A stretch of 57,681 nucleotides of DNA from Owenweeksia sp. Its GTDB lineage: Bacteria; Bacteroidota; Bacteroidia; Flavobacteriales; Schleiferiaceae. Below, one piece after another: positions 7,874 to 18,248 of the stretch. Within the stretch, counting starts at the first letter, position 1, and every line of letters begins with the position of its first letter. The stretch is taken from positions 1-57,681 of the forward strand of contig JANQHO010000092.1 of NCBI GenBank assembly GCA_028277105.1, given 5' to 3'. The notes beneath the pieces are model-generated. The model was not told the origin of the DNA. It saw only the letters and a program-made list of their open reading frames with translations, and ran no database searches. Both the position numbers and the translations under genes were made by a program.

Positions 7874-9334
7874 TTAGGCTGTTGGCTGTAACTCACCCGT
7901 GAGGGGTAGTTCAATATGAAAAACTGTTCCTTTTGACTCTTCGGTTTCAAACCATATCTCTCCTTTGAAACTGTCGATAATACTTTTTACCATGGCCAGG
8001 CCCAGGCCCATTCCTTTGGTTTTAGTGGTAAAACGAGGTTCAAATATTTTATCCCGTTGATCAGTTGGAATACCGCTGCCATTGTCTTCTACAGCTATAT
8101 TAACCACTTCTCCGGTTTTACCTACACTTACTTTTATTATGGCCTCCCGCCCCTCAGGGATAGACTGAATGGCATTATTGATAAGATTGTTCATTACCCT
8201 TACCAATTGATTTTTATCAGCCCTGATCTGCAGCTCGGGATCTTCACAATGAAATTCAATTTTATAGTCGGGATAAAGACCGGTCGTTCTTTTAATGATC
8301 TCTTTAACCGGGAATTCTTCAAACTTCATTTCCGGCAAACTGGCAAAACGGGAAAAGGCTTCAGCTATATTGCTCAGAGTATCTATCTGGCTGATCATAC
8401 TATTGGTAAATTCTTTCAGCTTTTCAGGATTTTCCGTTTTAAGGCTTTTTTCCAGGTATTGTACGTTAAGTCTCATAGGGGTAAGCGGGTTTTTTATTTC
8501 GTGTGCCACCTGCTTTGCCATTTCTTTCCAAGCGCTTTCCCGTTCAGTTTTAGCCAGTTTCACCGCGCTGTTTTCCAGTTCTTGCATCATGCGGTTATAT
8601 TCGTCTACCAAGGCCCCCACTTCATCGTCAAAACGCCATTTTAGCGGAGGGTTAGACTCGTTGATCTTCGTATTCTTGAGCATATCTCCTATAGTTTGGA
8701 GAGAACCGGTGATATAATTGGAAAGAAAATAGGCAATAAGCCCGGCCGCGATAAAAAGCAAGAAATAAATCTCACTCAACCGCATTAAAAAGTCTGACAG
8801 ATCCCGTTGTTGAACATTCTCTGTATCAAAATATGGCAGATTGATAACAGCAATCGGCTTATCCATATAATTGCGGATATAGTCGAAAGTAGAGATGTAA
8901 CTCAACGAATCTCTTTTTGCTTTTATAATGAGTTGTTCGGGGCTTCCGCGCAACTCTTTAAGCAGCTGTTCTTCCAGGTGTTCAGGAACAATTCCCTTTT
9001 CGTACAGCTCCGGACGGCTGCTGATAAGCAAATTGCCGTTCATCCCGTAGATGTTGATGTCCATACTATTGATGTCGGCCAGCTCGCATATTTTGGTATC
9101 AAACATTTTCACGATGCTGTCGGTATGGGTCGTGAGAGGTTGATCTCTCAGAAAATAATCTATGGCTTCGTTGATGGCGTATTCTTTTCGTTTAAGCCTT
9201 TCCTGATGATACAGGTTATTCTGGTTTTTGAAGTAATAAAAAGAGATAGCCCCGGTGAGAAAAAAGGATATCAGGATGATCAAGATCATCGAAAGAAATA
9301 TCCTGAGCCTAAGTGTTAATTTAAAACGTTTCAC
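7874..9334 (-). CDS. membrane sensor histidine kinase (NtrY-like)
   Basis: 486 aa from a GTG at 9334. The longer reading from 9379 would translate through the atpG terminator and adds MIVNPGITGVFYFHQ, which looks spurious. TM helix 1 is at about 11-34 and TM helix 2 at about 188-208, with a periplasmic sensor between them. A HAMP linker follows, then the HisKA H-box (VAHEIKNPLTPM, His about 277) and HATPase boxes N (NLINNAIQS), G1 (VEDNGSGIP), F and G2 (TKGMGLGLAMV). No response-regulator gene is adjacent, so it is an orphan here. H-box and N-box wording resemble the NtrY group. Confidence 0.9.
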   Translation of the reverse strand: MKRFKLTLRLRIFLSMILIILISFFLTGAISFYYFKNQNNLYHQERLKRKEYAINEAIDYFLRDQPLTTHTDSIVKMFDTKICELADINSMDINIYGMNGNLLISSRPELYEKGIVPEHLEEQLLKELRGSPEQLIIKAKRDSLSYISTFDYIRNYMDKPIAVINLPYFDTENVQQRDLSDFLMRLSEIYFLLFIAAGLIAYFLSNYITGSLQTIGDMLKNTKINESNPPLKWRFDDEVGALVDEYNRMMQELENSAVKLAKTERESAWKEMAKQVAHEIKNPLTPMRLNVQYLEKSLKTENPEKLKEFTNSMISQIDTLSNIAEAFSRFASLPEMKFEEFPVKEIIKRTTGLYPDYKIEFHCEDPELQIRADKNQLVRVMNNLINNAIQSIPEGREAIIKVSVGKTGEVVNIAVEDNGSGIPTDQRDKIFEPRFTTKTKGMGLGLAMVKSIIDSFKGEIWFETEESKGTVFHIELPLTGELQPTA

Positions 9335-9348
9335 CTGATGAAAATAAA

Positions 9349-9371
9349 AAACCCCGGTAATACCGGGGTTT
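9349..9371 (-). terminator. rho-independent terminator of the atp operon
   Basis: AAACCCCGGTA and its complement form a 10-11 bp stem with a two-base loop; on the minus strand it is followed by TTTTTATTTT. It lies 24 bp after the atpG stop, so the ATP synthase operon ends here. Confidence 0.9.
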
Positions 9372-9394
9372 ACTATCAAAATGTGTTCCTTTTA

Positions 9395-10258
9395 TCAGCC
9401 GTTCAATGCCTCGGCTCCTCCAACAATTTCCAGGATCTCATTGGTAATGGCTGCCTGACGGGCTTTGTTGTAATCCAACTTGAGCGTTCTTTTGAGTTCA
9501 CTGGCGTTATCCGTAGCCTTATGCATGGCTGTCATACGGGCTCCGTGTTCAGCTGCATTACTATCTAATGCCGCTTTAAACAATTGAGTTTTCAGTGATT
9601 TGGGGATCAAATCTGTCAGTATCTCTTCCTTGTCGGGCTCGTAAATATAGTCTGCCGTTTGATGGCTCGCCTCATTTTTCACCTCTCTTACCGGAAGAAA
9701 TTGCTCGTGCTGGATAATTTGTACCGCAGCATTCTTAAACTGATTATATACCAGTTCTATTCTATCGTATTGCCCTTCCGTGAAAAACCCCATCAGCTTT
9801 TCGGCTACAGCTGCAGCATTATCAAAGGTCAGCTCGTCAAAAAGCTCATTGCTGCTTCCTGCCATTTTAACGTTCCTCCTGCGCAGGCTGTCGTAAGCTT
9901 TTTTGCCTATGCAAAATACTTCGTGTTCCTCTCCGGGATGTGTGTTAATTACAGACTGTACCTTCTTAACCACATTAGCGTTAAAAGCTCCGCATAAGCC
10001 CCTGTTCGATGAAATCGCCACCAGCAGGACTTTTTCGTCTTTATCCGACTTACGGGCATAAACTCCTTCGCTCGCATCCAGAGTTGCGCTAACATTGATC
10101 AATATCTCTTCCAGTTTATTGGCATAAGGGCGCATTTGGGTAATGGCATCCTGTGCTCTTTTGAGTTTAGCAGCAGAAACCATCTTCATGGCAGAAGTGA
10201 TCTGCATGGTAGATGATACTGTCGTTATTCTGTTTCTTAGCTCTTTTAAGTTAGCCAT
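9395..10258 (-). CDS. atpG: F1Fo ATP synthase gamma subunit
   Basis: 287 aa. The N-terminal helix (MANLKELRNRITTVSSTMQITSAMKMVSAAKLKRAQ) and the C-terminal helix (RMTAMHKATDNASELKRTLKLDYNKARQAAITNEILEIVGGA) are the two strands of the central rotor stalk. The middle Rossmann-like domain carries SSNRGLCGAFN. Last gene of the operon, 17 bp after atpA. Confidence 0.98.
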   Translation of the reverse strand: MANLKELRNRITTVSSTMQITSAMKMVSAAKLKRAQDAITQMRPYANKLEEILINVSATLDASEGVYARKSDKDEKVLLVAISSNRGLCGAFNANVVKKVQSVINTHPGEEHEVFCIGKKAYDSLRRRNVKMAGSSNELFDELTFDNAAAVAEKLMGFFTEGQYDRIELVYNQFKNAAVQIIQHEQFLPVREVKNEASHQTADYIYEPDKEEILTDLIPKSLKTQLFKAALDSNAAEHGARMTAMHKATDNASELKRTLKLDYNKARQAAITNEILEIVGGAEALNG

Positions 10259-10275
10259 TGTTCCGTTTTTACGGC

Positions 10276-11850
10276 TTAGTACTTAGATACCAGATCTTTT
10301 GCAACACTTTCAAGGGTATTGGTCACTTCTTCCGTGAGTTTACCTGATTGTAAAGTGTCCAGCACATCGCGGTGCTTGTTGTTCATATAGTCCAAAAATT
10401 CCTTTTCAAACTCTTTTACCTTATCTACCGGTACCTTGTTAATGAGGCCTTTTGTCCCGCAATAAATAATGGCAATTTGGTTTTCTACCGTCATAGGGGT
10501 GTTTACTCCCTGCTTCAGTATTTCCACGTTGCGCTTACCTTTATTGATAACCGCCATGGTAGCGGCATCGAGATCGGAACCAAATTTAGCAAAGGCTTCC
10601 AGCTCGCGATACTGAGCCTGATCGAGCTTAAGCGTACCGGCCACTTTTTTCATGGACTTGATCTGGGCGCTACCACCTACCCGTGAAACGGAAATACCTA
10701 CGTTGATAGCAGGACGTACCCCGGAGTTGAAAAGATCTGATTCCAGGAATATCTGTCCGTCTGTAATAGAGATCACATTGGTAGGAATATACGCTGAAAC
10801 ATCACCTGCCTGGGTTTCGATAATAGGAAGAGCTGTTAGCGATCCTCCTCCTTTTACCTTGTCTTTTATAGATTGGGGCAGGTCGTTCATTTGAGAAGCA
10901 ATGTTGTCATCATTAATGATCTTGGCCGCGCGCTCCAACAAACGGGAGTGCAGGTAGAATACATCACCAGGATAAGCTTCACGACCGGGAGGCCTTCTCA
11001 AAAGAAGCGACACTTCACGGTAAGCTACCGCCTGCTTGGAAAGATCATCGTAAACGATAAGGGCAGGGCGGCCGGTATCGCGGAAGTACTCACCGATAGC
11101 GGCACCCGCAAATGGAGCAAAGAACTGCATAGGAGCAGGATCAGCAGCATTAGCCGCTACGATAACGGTATAATCCAGAGCTCCTTTTTCTTCCAATGTT
11201 TTAGCTATACCCGCTACAGTAGATCCTTTCTGACCAATAGCTACGTAAATACAGAAAACAGGCTCTCCTCTGTCGTAAAATTCTTTTTGATTGATGATGG
11301 TATCGATGGCTACAGTAGTCTTACCGGTCTGACGGTCACCGATGATCAGCTCGCGCTGCCCCCTACCGATAGGGATCATCGCATCAATGGCTTTAATACC
11401 TGTTTGCAGAGGTTCGTTTACCGGCTGGCGATAGATTACACCAGGCGCTTTGCGCTCTAATGGCATTTCGTAGGTTTCGCCCTGGATGGGCCCTTTACCA
11501 TCAATGGGGTTACCGAGGGTATCTACTACACGACCTACCATCCCTTCGCCTACATTGATCGAAGCAATGCGATTGGTCCTTTTTACCGTAGAACCTTCCT
11601 TGATATTTTCAGCTGGTCCTAATAATACAATACCAACATTGTCTTCTTCCAGGTTCAGTACAATCCCTCTTAAACCGGATTCAAACTCCACTAATTCCCC
11701 GGCCTGGGCATTGGTTAAGCCATAAGCACGGGCAATACCGTCACCTATCTGAAGCACGGTTCCTACTTCTTCCAGTTCTGATTCTGACTTGAACCCAGCC
11801 AGTTGTTGTCTTAAGATTGCTGAAACCTCAGCGGGTTTTACTTCTGCCAT
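10276..11850 (-). CDS. atpA: F1Fo ATP synthase alpha subunit
   Basis: 524 aa. The Walker A motif GDRQTGKT is at 171-178, Walker B is in [38 protein letters not shown], and the alpha signature [17 protein letters not shown] follows. It is the non-catalytic nucleotide-binding subunit of F1. Located between atpH and atpG; the catalytic beta subunit gene (atpD) is not in this operon. Confidence 0.99.
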   Translation of the reverse strand: MAEVKPAEVSAILRQQLAGFKSESELEEVGTVLQIGDGIARAYGLTNAQAGELVEFESGLRGIVLNLEEDNVGIVLLGPAENIKEGSTVKRTNRIASINVGEGMVGRVVDTLGNPIDGKGPIQGETYEMPLERKAPGVIYRQPVNEPLQTGIKAIDAMIPIGRGQRELIIGDRQTGKTTVAIDTIINQKEFYDRGEPVFCIYVAIGQKGSTVAGIAKTLEEKGALDYTVIVAANAADPAPMQFFAPFAGAAIGEYFRDTGRPALIVYDDLSKQAVAYREVSLLLRRPPGREAYPGDVFYLHSRLLERAAKIINDDNIASQMNDLPQSIKDKVKGGGSLTALPIIETQAGDVSAYIPTNVISITDGQIFLESDLFNSGVRPAINVGISVSRVGGSAQIKSMKKVAGTLKLDQAQYRELEAFAKFGSDLDAATMAVINKGKRNVEILKQGVNTPMTVENQIAIIYCGTKGLINKVPVDKVKEFEKEFLDYMNNKHRDVLDTLQSGKLTEEVTNTLESVAKDLVSKY

Positions 11851-11879
11851 TCTATTTTGACTTTAGAAAGAATTCCTGA

Positions 11880-12437
11880 TTAAAAATCTTTGATGTAAAG
11901 GTTACTTTTAAACTGCCTTCTCAGCATGTTGAGCTGGTGGGCAATACTTCCGTTATATTGTTTATCGCCTACTCTAAGGGTCATTCCCCCTATGACGGTA
12001 GGGTCAATTTTTTCTTCTATAATGATACTTTTACCAACAGCCAGGTTGAGTTTTTGCTTTAATTCTTCCTTTTGCTGATCAGACAACGGTATAGCAGTGG
12101 TTACTACTGCTTTTTCTATGCCTTTGTGTTTGCGGTACAGTTCCTGAAATCCCTCTGCTATACTTCCCAGGTGGGCTTCACGGCCTTTGCGGGTAATTAT
12201 CTGAATGAAATTAAACGTGAGCTCATTAAAAGTATCGCCAAAGAGCTTATCAAAAGTTTTTATTTTGATATCGCTATTGATCACCGGGCTTTGGGTAAAA
12301 AGTCTGAAATCCCTGGATTCTTTAATTACAGTCAAAAGACGATCGATATCGCTTTTAACTTCTTCCAGTTTACCCATTTCTATGGATAACTCTAATAGGG
12401 ATTTGGCATATCTCCTGCCAAGGCGGGTTACCTGCAT
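11880..12437 (-). CDS. atpH: F1Fo ATP synthase delta subunit (OSCP)
   Basis: 185 aa. It starts LGRRYAKSLLELSIEMGKLEEVKSDI, the six-helix N-terminal domain that caps F1, and ends with VIGGMTLRVGDKQYNGSIAHQLNMLRR, the conserved C-terminal delta signature. It connects F1 to the b-subunit stator. Start ATG 2 bp after the atpF stop. Confidence 0.97.
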   Translation of the reverse strand: MQVTRLGRRYAKSLLELSIEMGKLEEVKSDIDRLLTVIKESRDFRLFTQSPVINSDIKIKTFDKLFGDTFNELTFNFIQIITRKGREAHLGSIAEGFQELYRKHKGIEKAVVTTAIPLSDQQKEELKQKLNLAVGKSIIIEEKIDPTVIGGMTLRVGDKQYNGSIAHQLNMLRRQFKSNLYIKDF

Positions 12438-12439
12438 TC

Positions 12440-12940
12440 CTAGTTGAGTTTAAAATCTTTTAATTGCTCCTGTACCAGTTCCTCTTGCTTATTCCCTTCT
12501 GCCAGTTCCTGACGCAGTATTTTTTCAGCAATTTCAATAGACATTTCAGCTACCTGATTTTTCAAATCTACCAGGGCTGCCATCTTTTGATTTTCAATTT
12601 CTACTTTGGCCTGTTCTACCAGTTTGGCACCTTCTTCACTGGCCTTATCCCTGGCGTCAGCAATGATTTTTTCTTTCATTTCGCGCCCTTCTTTGAGGAT
12701 AGTATCCCTTTCCTGGCGGGCTTCTTTGAGAATCTTTTCATTATCGGCCTGCAATCTTTCCATTTCTTCGCGGGCATTTTTAGCCTCGTCTAGAGACTTC
12801 TTGACAGAGGCTTCTCTTTCATTTACTGAATTCAAAATGGGTTTCCAGGCATATCTCCTCAACAAAAAGAGGAGCACTAAAAACAACAAGGTCTGCCAAA
12901 AGAAGAGGCCTACTGAGAAGTCGTTTAATAATTTTTCCAA
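12440..12940 (-). CDS. atpF: F1Fo ATP synthase b subunit
   Basis: 166 aa. A single N-terminal membrane helix (residues about 10-27, FFWQTLLFLVLLFLLRRYAW) is followed by a long charged coiled coil (residues about 35-150) typical of the peripheral stalk. The C-terminus (AEMSIEIAEKILRQEL) contacts the delta subunit. Located between atpE and atpH. Confidence 0.97.
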   Translation of the reverse strand: MEKLLNDFSVGLFFWQTLLFLVLLFLLRRYAWKPILNSVNEREASVKKSLDEAKNAREEMERLQADNEKILKEARQERDTILKEGREMKEKIIADARDKASEEGAKLVEQAKVEIENQKMAALVDLKNQVAEMSIEIAEKILRQELAEGNKQEELVQEQLKDFKLN

Positions 12941-12968
12941 GATTAATTTTTTTTAATGAAACCATAGT

Positions 12969-13006
12969 AACCAGCAGGGCAACCAACCGTTGCTTCCTGC
13001 TGGGTT
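12969..13006 (-). promoter_or_regulatory. intercistronic hairpin between atpE and atpF
   Basis: The outer arms AACCAGCAGG (12969-12978) and CCTGCTGGGTT (12996-13006) and the inner arms GCAAC/GTTGC (12979-12983, 12989-12993), with loop CAACC, give a strong two-part stem starting 11 bp after the atpE stop. No T-run follows directly on the minus strand, so a full terminator is unlikely. A role in stabilising or partly ending the atpE message is inference. Confidence 0.6.
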
Positions 13007-13017
13007 ATTCATTTAGT

Positions 13018-14315
<1,298 letters not shown>

Positions 14316-14418
14316 AACTAAACGTCAGAAATCGTTTTTAAAATCCGCGCAAAAGTAAGGATTAATATTTATCGCCAAAGAAAAAATCAAAGTCGTTTTA
14401 ACCTTACCTGATAAGCCC

Positions 14419-14796
14419 CTAATCTGTCTGCGAGAGAACCTTTACCAGAGCCAGGGTTTCGAACACCAGGCAGACGCTGTAGGGAATGAAAAAAGTGAAA
14501 AATTCGGATCGATCTACATCTCCATCAGCACTGTATACCGGATAAAACAAGGCGAAGAACAAACCAAATTTTAAGAAGCTACTCCCTAAAAATAAAAATC
14601 CTAAACTGCTTTGGAAAGCGACTCTAACTTTGAGCAAGCCAATTAAAATAAATAAGGCCAGGGCTGTATTGGAAATATAGGCCAATACTATTTGGTGTTC
14701 AAACAGGGGCTTCCCCAATATAGCTAACAGGACAAGGTGCAAACCAAAAGCGGCTAATGAGGCAGATACCAACCTCAAAGCGTGTCTTTTTACCAT
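14419..14796 (-). CDS. four-helix membrane protein of the atp operon (AtpI-like position)
   Basis: 125 aa with four predicted membrane helices (about 8-30, 36-55, 63-85, 98-120). I do not recognise clear motifs. Its place between atpZ and atpB matches the AtpI position in other operons, where such proteins help c-ring assembly or Mg2+ supply; that role is inferred from position. Start 10 bp after atpZ ends. Confidence 0.7.
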   Translation of the reverse strand: MVKRHALRLVSASLAAFGLHLVLLAILGKPLFEHQIVLAYISNTALALFILIGLLKVRVAFQSSLGFLFLGSSFLKFGLFFALFYPVYSADGDVDRSEFFTFFIPYSVCLVFETLALVKVLSQTD

Positions 14797-14806
14797 AAGC
14801 TGACGG

Positions 14807-15046
14807 CTATTTATTTAGTTGGTTCAGGCGCTTCACGGTATAGATCATAGCTATGGTAACTGAAATAAGTACCAGGGCTAAGGTGAACCATTTTTTATCA
14901 CTGGGATATTTTTCGTCTAACCAGTTACCAAGGGTTGCTCCTCCCCATATAAAGATAACTATTTGCAGCCCGAGGGCTGAATAGTTCAAGTACTGATTAA
15001 GCGGTTTGTTCTTTTGTTCTTCCGGAGCTTTCTTCTTTGGTGTCAT
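14807..15046 (-). CDS. atpZ: AtpZ/AtpI-family protein
   Basis: 79 aa from the ATG at 15046 (MTPKKKAPEEQKNKPLNQYL); a start at 15064 would add six residues. Two membrane helices: LGLQIVIFIWGGATLGNWLDEKY, the family signature with the GxxLD motif, and WFTLALVLISVTIAMIYTVKRL. Members accompany ATP synthase operons. The 5' end overlaps the bactofilin gene by 50 bp in another frame. Confidence 0.88.
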   Translation of the reverse strand: MTPKKKAPEEQKNKPLNQYLNYSALGLQIVIFIWGGATLGNWLDEKYPSDKKWFTLALVLISVTIAMIYTVKRLNQLNK

Positions 15047-15413
15047 TTTCCTTTTTGATCTCACGCACTACTGCCCCCATACTGCAGCTTCCGGTAAATT
15101 CAGCTCCGGGCTCTACGGCCAGCTTATTGGTTATAATATCGCCATTCACTTTGGCAGTAGTTTGTAGAGTAAGTAGTTCACTGATCTCCATTTTTCCTTT
15201 TATCTTACCGGAAATATTAGCGTGACTACAATTGACCTCTCCTTCTACTTCTCCTTTTTCTCCCACTACCAGTTTTCCTGAGATATCAATCCGGCCGACT
15301 ATTTTACCGTCAACCCGGATGTCACCATTGGACTTTATCTCTCCTTCAATAGTGGTTCCCGATAGGATGCGGTTACTCGCCTGGTTAGCTTCTGTTGCGT
15401 TTTTTTTTATCAT
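14997..15413 (-). CDS. bactofilin (polymer-forming cytoskeletal protein)
   Basis: 138 aa. A right-handed beta-helix of short repeats (GTTIEGEIKSNGDIRVDGKIVGRI, then GKLVVGEKGEVEGEVNCSHANISGKIKG) is flanked by disordered ends, the standard bactofilin layout. It polymerises without nucleotides, often at the inner membrane, and shapes cells or anchors machinery. Its start overlaps the porW/sprE stop by 4 bp, and its end overlaps atpZ by 50 bp, so expression is likely coupled to both. Confidence 0.92.
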   Translation of the reverse strand: MIKKNATEANQASNRILSGTTIEGEIKSNGDIRVDGKIVGRIDISGKLVVGEKGEVEGEVNCSHANISGKIKGKMEISELLTLQTTAKVNGDIITNKLAVEPGAEFTGSCSMGAVVREIKKENDTKEESSGRTKEQTA

Positions 15414-18043
15414 GATTTTGTCCCCTCTTTTTGTTTTAAATACTGTTCCCTGAAGAATTTCAGGTATTTCCCTACCTCTTTATCCTGATAAAAAGGCTGA
15501 AAATTTTCGGTCGAAATTACAAAATGTTTGAACTCCATACCAGCCAAATGACGGACTAATACCTTCTGATTCAATATGGTATTGTAAAATGACATCGCTT
15601 TTGTGCTATTGGAAAGCCCACTAACCATTACCATTTGGTTATCTGGGTCGAGAAAAATAGCTCTTGTACGCAGGTTGTCATTAGGGAAGAATTTTTTGCT
15701 GAAATCGGTGATATCGATAGTAAGTTGATTGGCATTGACCTTTTTATTGGGAACAACTACTATGTACCGATGTTCACTGGCAAAGCTTACAGAATAAAGC
15801 TTATTTTCTTCTTTTCCCTCTTCGCCATTGTCGCTATTATCTGCACCCCCGATATCTATGCCCATTTGAGCCAATACCTGCCGGGCTTCTTCTGCCTGTG
15901 GGCTATCCGGATAAAGCTGTATTACAGCTTCCAAAGCTTCCTTCAACTTTTTCTTATCAGTATAGGCAATATCATATGCCCGCAGTAACAAGAACTTGGG
16001 GCCGAAATCCGTTTCGATGAATCTTTGATAAACACCATCTATTTTCTTTTGTGAAGCCCTGTAACTTTTAGCCTTGTACAGGTCATATGCCTCCTGGTAA
16101 GCAATTTTAGCTTCACTTTTATCAATCGGTTTTTTATCTCCATTTTCATAACGGATAAGCTCTGCATATTCCGAGTCGGCCATCTGGGTCATGATCAGGT
16201 CTTTGTAATAGTTGGCCTTTTTCTCATTACCGTCTAGCTTATAGACGCGGTATAAGGTATACCACACCCTCCCCTTTTGTTCCAGTTCGGGATAGCGCTT
16301 TAGCAGCTCTTCCAGCTCCTTGGCAGCCATACGGTAATCTTGCAGCTCTTCCTTGTAAATAGTTCCCAGGTTCATAAAAGCCTCTATGATCTTTTTATGG
16401 CTGGCTGCCATTGCTTCCTCCGTGAGAGGTATATCTTTCATGTACTTTTCCACAGAATATTTATCATTTTCTCCACTTCCTGCCTCTGCGGTGAGGCTGG
16501 TATCTCCGCCTTCCTCTCCTTCTCCGCCTGTAGGTTGGTTAAAACTCTGAATGGCTTTGTTGCTTCTTCGCCAGTTGTCTTCCAGTGCCCTGTTGCCAAA
16601 AAGGTTCATAAAGTCGCGTTCCCCTACAGAGCGCAAGCTGGAATTGTAAAAATACCATTGCCCTCCCTGGCTGAAGGAAGCATTGTTTCCACCGCTGCCA
16701 GATGTATTGAAGGCAAAATTGTTAAATGGATCCTCTTCCCTTTGTCTCTGGAGTTCCTCCTCTTCTTTTAACTTTTTGATGTAATCTTCTATTTTGGCAA
16801 TTCTCTGTTTTTCCGATAGGTTAGCCAAAGCCTGGAGGCTGTCTTCCCGGGCAATGATCTCGAGATTTACCACTAACTCGCCCAGGCTTTCTTTTTTCTT
16901 TTTAACTTCTTCGTACCTCTTGTGATTTTGAGGCAGGGAAGTAAATGAACTGTCATAATAGGCTGCTGCTACCGGATATTGCCTGTTTTCAAAATTCCTT
17001 TCTCCCAGCTTTAAATAGCTTAAACCCTTTTGGGTAGCATTAGTAGTACTTACCCGCACCGATTTATTCAGGTATTCTTCTGCCAGGCCATCTTCATCCA
17101 TTTTTTCAGCTACCTCAGCCATCACATAATATATCTGGTCGCGGTTATCGTAATTTTTATCATCCTTTAGCATGTTTTTTAACTCGTTAAAAACTTTTTC
17201 AGGATCTTCCAGATCTACATCATAATTACGGGCACGATTTAGCTGAGCCTGAAATAAGAGCTCATAGGGAGGGCCCTTTTTGATAACCCTGCGAAAGAGT
17301 TCACTGGCTTCAAAATCATTTCCCAGCCTGGCTTGCAATTGACCTGCAATGAACAGCCAGCGAACTTTCTTTTCTTTTTCCCGGGTATTTTCTATAGCCT
17401 CCCGCAATAGTTGATAGGCCTTGCTGTAATGTTTTTGCTCTATTTCCAACTGAGCATAAGCGGCATATACATCTCCTTTTAATTTTTTGGGAAATTCGGG
17501 ATTGCGGTAAACCGCTTCAAAATCATCGATGGCCGTCAGATAATTTCCCAAAGCCGTTTTAGTACGGCCTGCCCAGTACTTAGCAATGATCCCGCTTTCT
17601 TTTTTTCCGAACTCCTGCACCACATAATTGAATGTTTCTAACGCAAGCTGATATTCCCGTTTGTAATAACGGGCCTTGCCAATTAAGAGATAACTATCGT
17701 CAATAAAACGATTGTGCTGTTTGTTACGGATCATCATGGAGTGCCGCTGAATAACTTTTGTTCCTTTCTCTATGGCTTTTTCCATGTCCGGCTTTATATC
17801 GGAAGCCTGTTCTTCATTACCCAGTTTAAATACGGGCAGAATCTCCTCAAAATCATCCTTATGACCGGTTTTAAGGGTTGTTTCTCCCTTAAGTAAGGCC
17901 TGGTTGCCATTAAAAAGAGGGTTGAATTTGGATACCATTTGATGGTAAAGCCTACTGGTGAAGGAATCACTAGTAGGTTTACAACCCGACAGCATTAGGC
18001 AAAACAAAATAAGGGCAATATGCAGGCTGGGCTTTTTAATCAC
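15410..18043 (-). CDS. porW: type IX secretion system TPR lipoprotein PorW/SprE
   Basis: 877 aa. The signal peptide has a lipobox (LMLSGC, Cys21). Many TPR-like helical repeats follow (about 95-400 and 560-740), with a low-complexity middle part and a C-terminal domain (about 780-860) with SSEHRYIVVVPNKKVNANQL-like strands. Length, lipobox and repeat order match PorW/SprE, which links the T9SS trans-envelope core to the outer-membrane translocon and is needed for gliding and secretion. First gene of the minus-strand unit; its start is divergent from the ABC gene at 18249. Confidence 0.85.
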   Translation of the reverse strand: MIKKPSLHIALILFCLMLSGCKPTSDSFTSRLYHQMVSKFNPLFNGNQALLKGETTLKTGHKDDFEEILPVFKLGNEEQASDIKPDMEKAIEKGTKVIQRHSMMIRNKQHNRFIDDSYLLIGKARYYKREYQLALETFNYVVQEFGKKESGIIAKYWAGRTKTALGNYLTAIDDFEAVYRNPEFPKKLKGDVYAAYAQLEIEQKHYSKAYQLLREAIENTREKEKKVRWLFIAGQLQARLGNDFEASELFRRVIKKGPPYELLFQAQLNRARNYDVDLEDPEKVFNELKNMLKDDKNYDNRDQIYYVMAEVAEKMDEDGLAEEYLNKSVRVSTTNATQKGLSYLKLGERNFENRQYPVAAAYYDSSFTSLPQNHKRYEEVKKKKESLGELVVNLEIIAREDSLQALANLSEKQRIAKIEDYIKKLKEEEELQRQREEDPFNNFAFNTSGSGGNNASFSQGGQWYFYNSSLRSVGERDFMNLFGNRALEDNWRRSNKAIQSFNQPTGGEGEEGGDTSLTAEAGSGENDKYSVEKYMKDIPLTEEAMAASHKKIIEAFMNLGTIYKEELQDYRMAAKELEELLKRYPELEQKGRVWYTLYRVYKLDGNEKKANYYKDLIMTQMADSEYAELIRYENGDKKPIDKSEAKIAYQEAYDLYKAKSYRASQKKIDGVYQRFIETDFGPKFLLLRAYDIAYTDKKKLKEALEAVIQLYPDSPQAEEARQVLAQMGIDIGGADNSDNGEEGKEENKLYSVSFASEHRYIVVVPNKKVNANQLTIDITDFSKKFFPNDNLRTRAIFLDPDNQMVMVSGLSNSTKAMSFYNTILNQKVLVRHLAGMEFKHFVISTENFQPFYQDKEVGKYLKFFREQYLKQKEGTKS

Positions 18044-18248
18044 GCTTTAGGGGCTTTAGGCTCAGATAACTCTAATTGAGCAAAAATATTTTAATTTTTA
18101 TCTGATGCAGCTATTTGATCAATTTAATTGGCTTTACAAGCCTCATTTGACAGGAACATCTTTTTTAAAATATAATAGCCTGAACAAATACAACTTTTAA
18201 ATTGAATAGCTTGTCTTTATTATATTCACGTGCAGAAAACTAAAACTT

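Noticed and set aside
10873..11460. Plus-strand 195-codon frame opposite atpA
   Set aside because: Complete shadow of a highly conserved gene; no start context and no family match.
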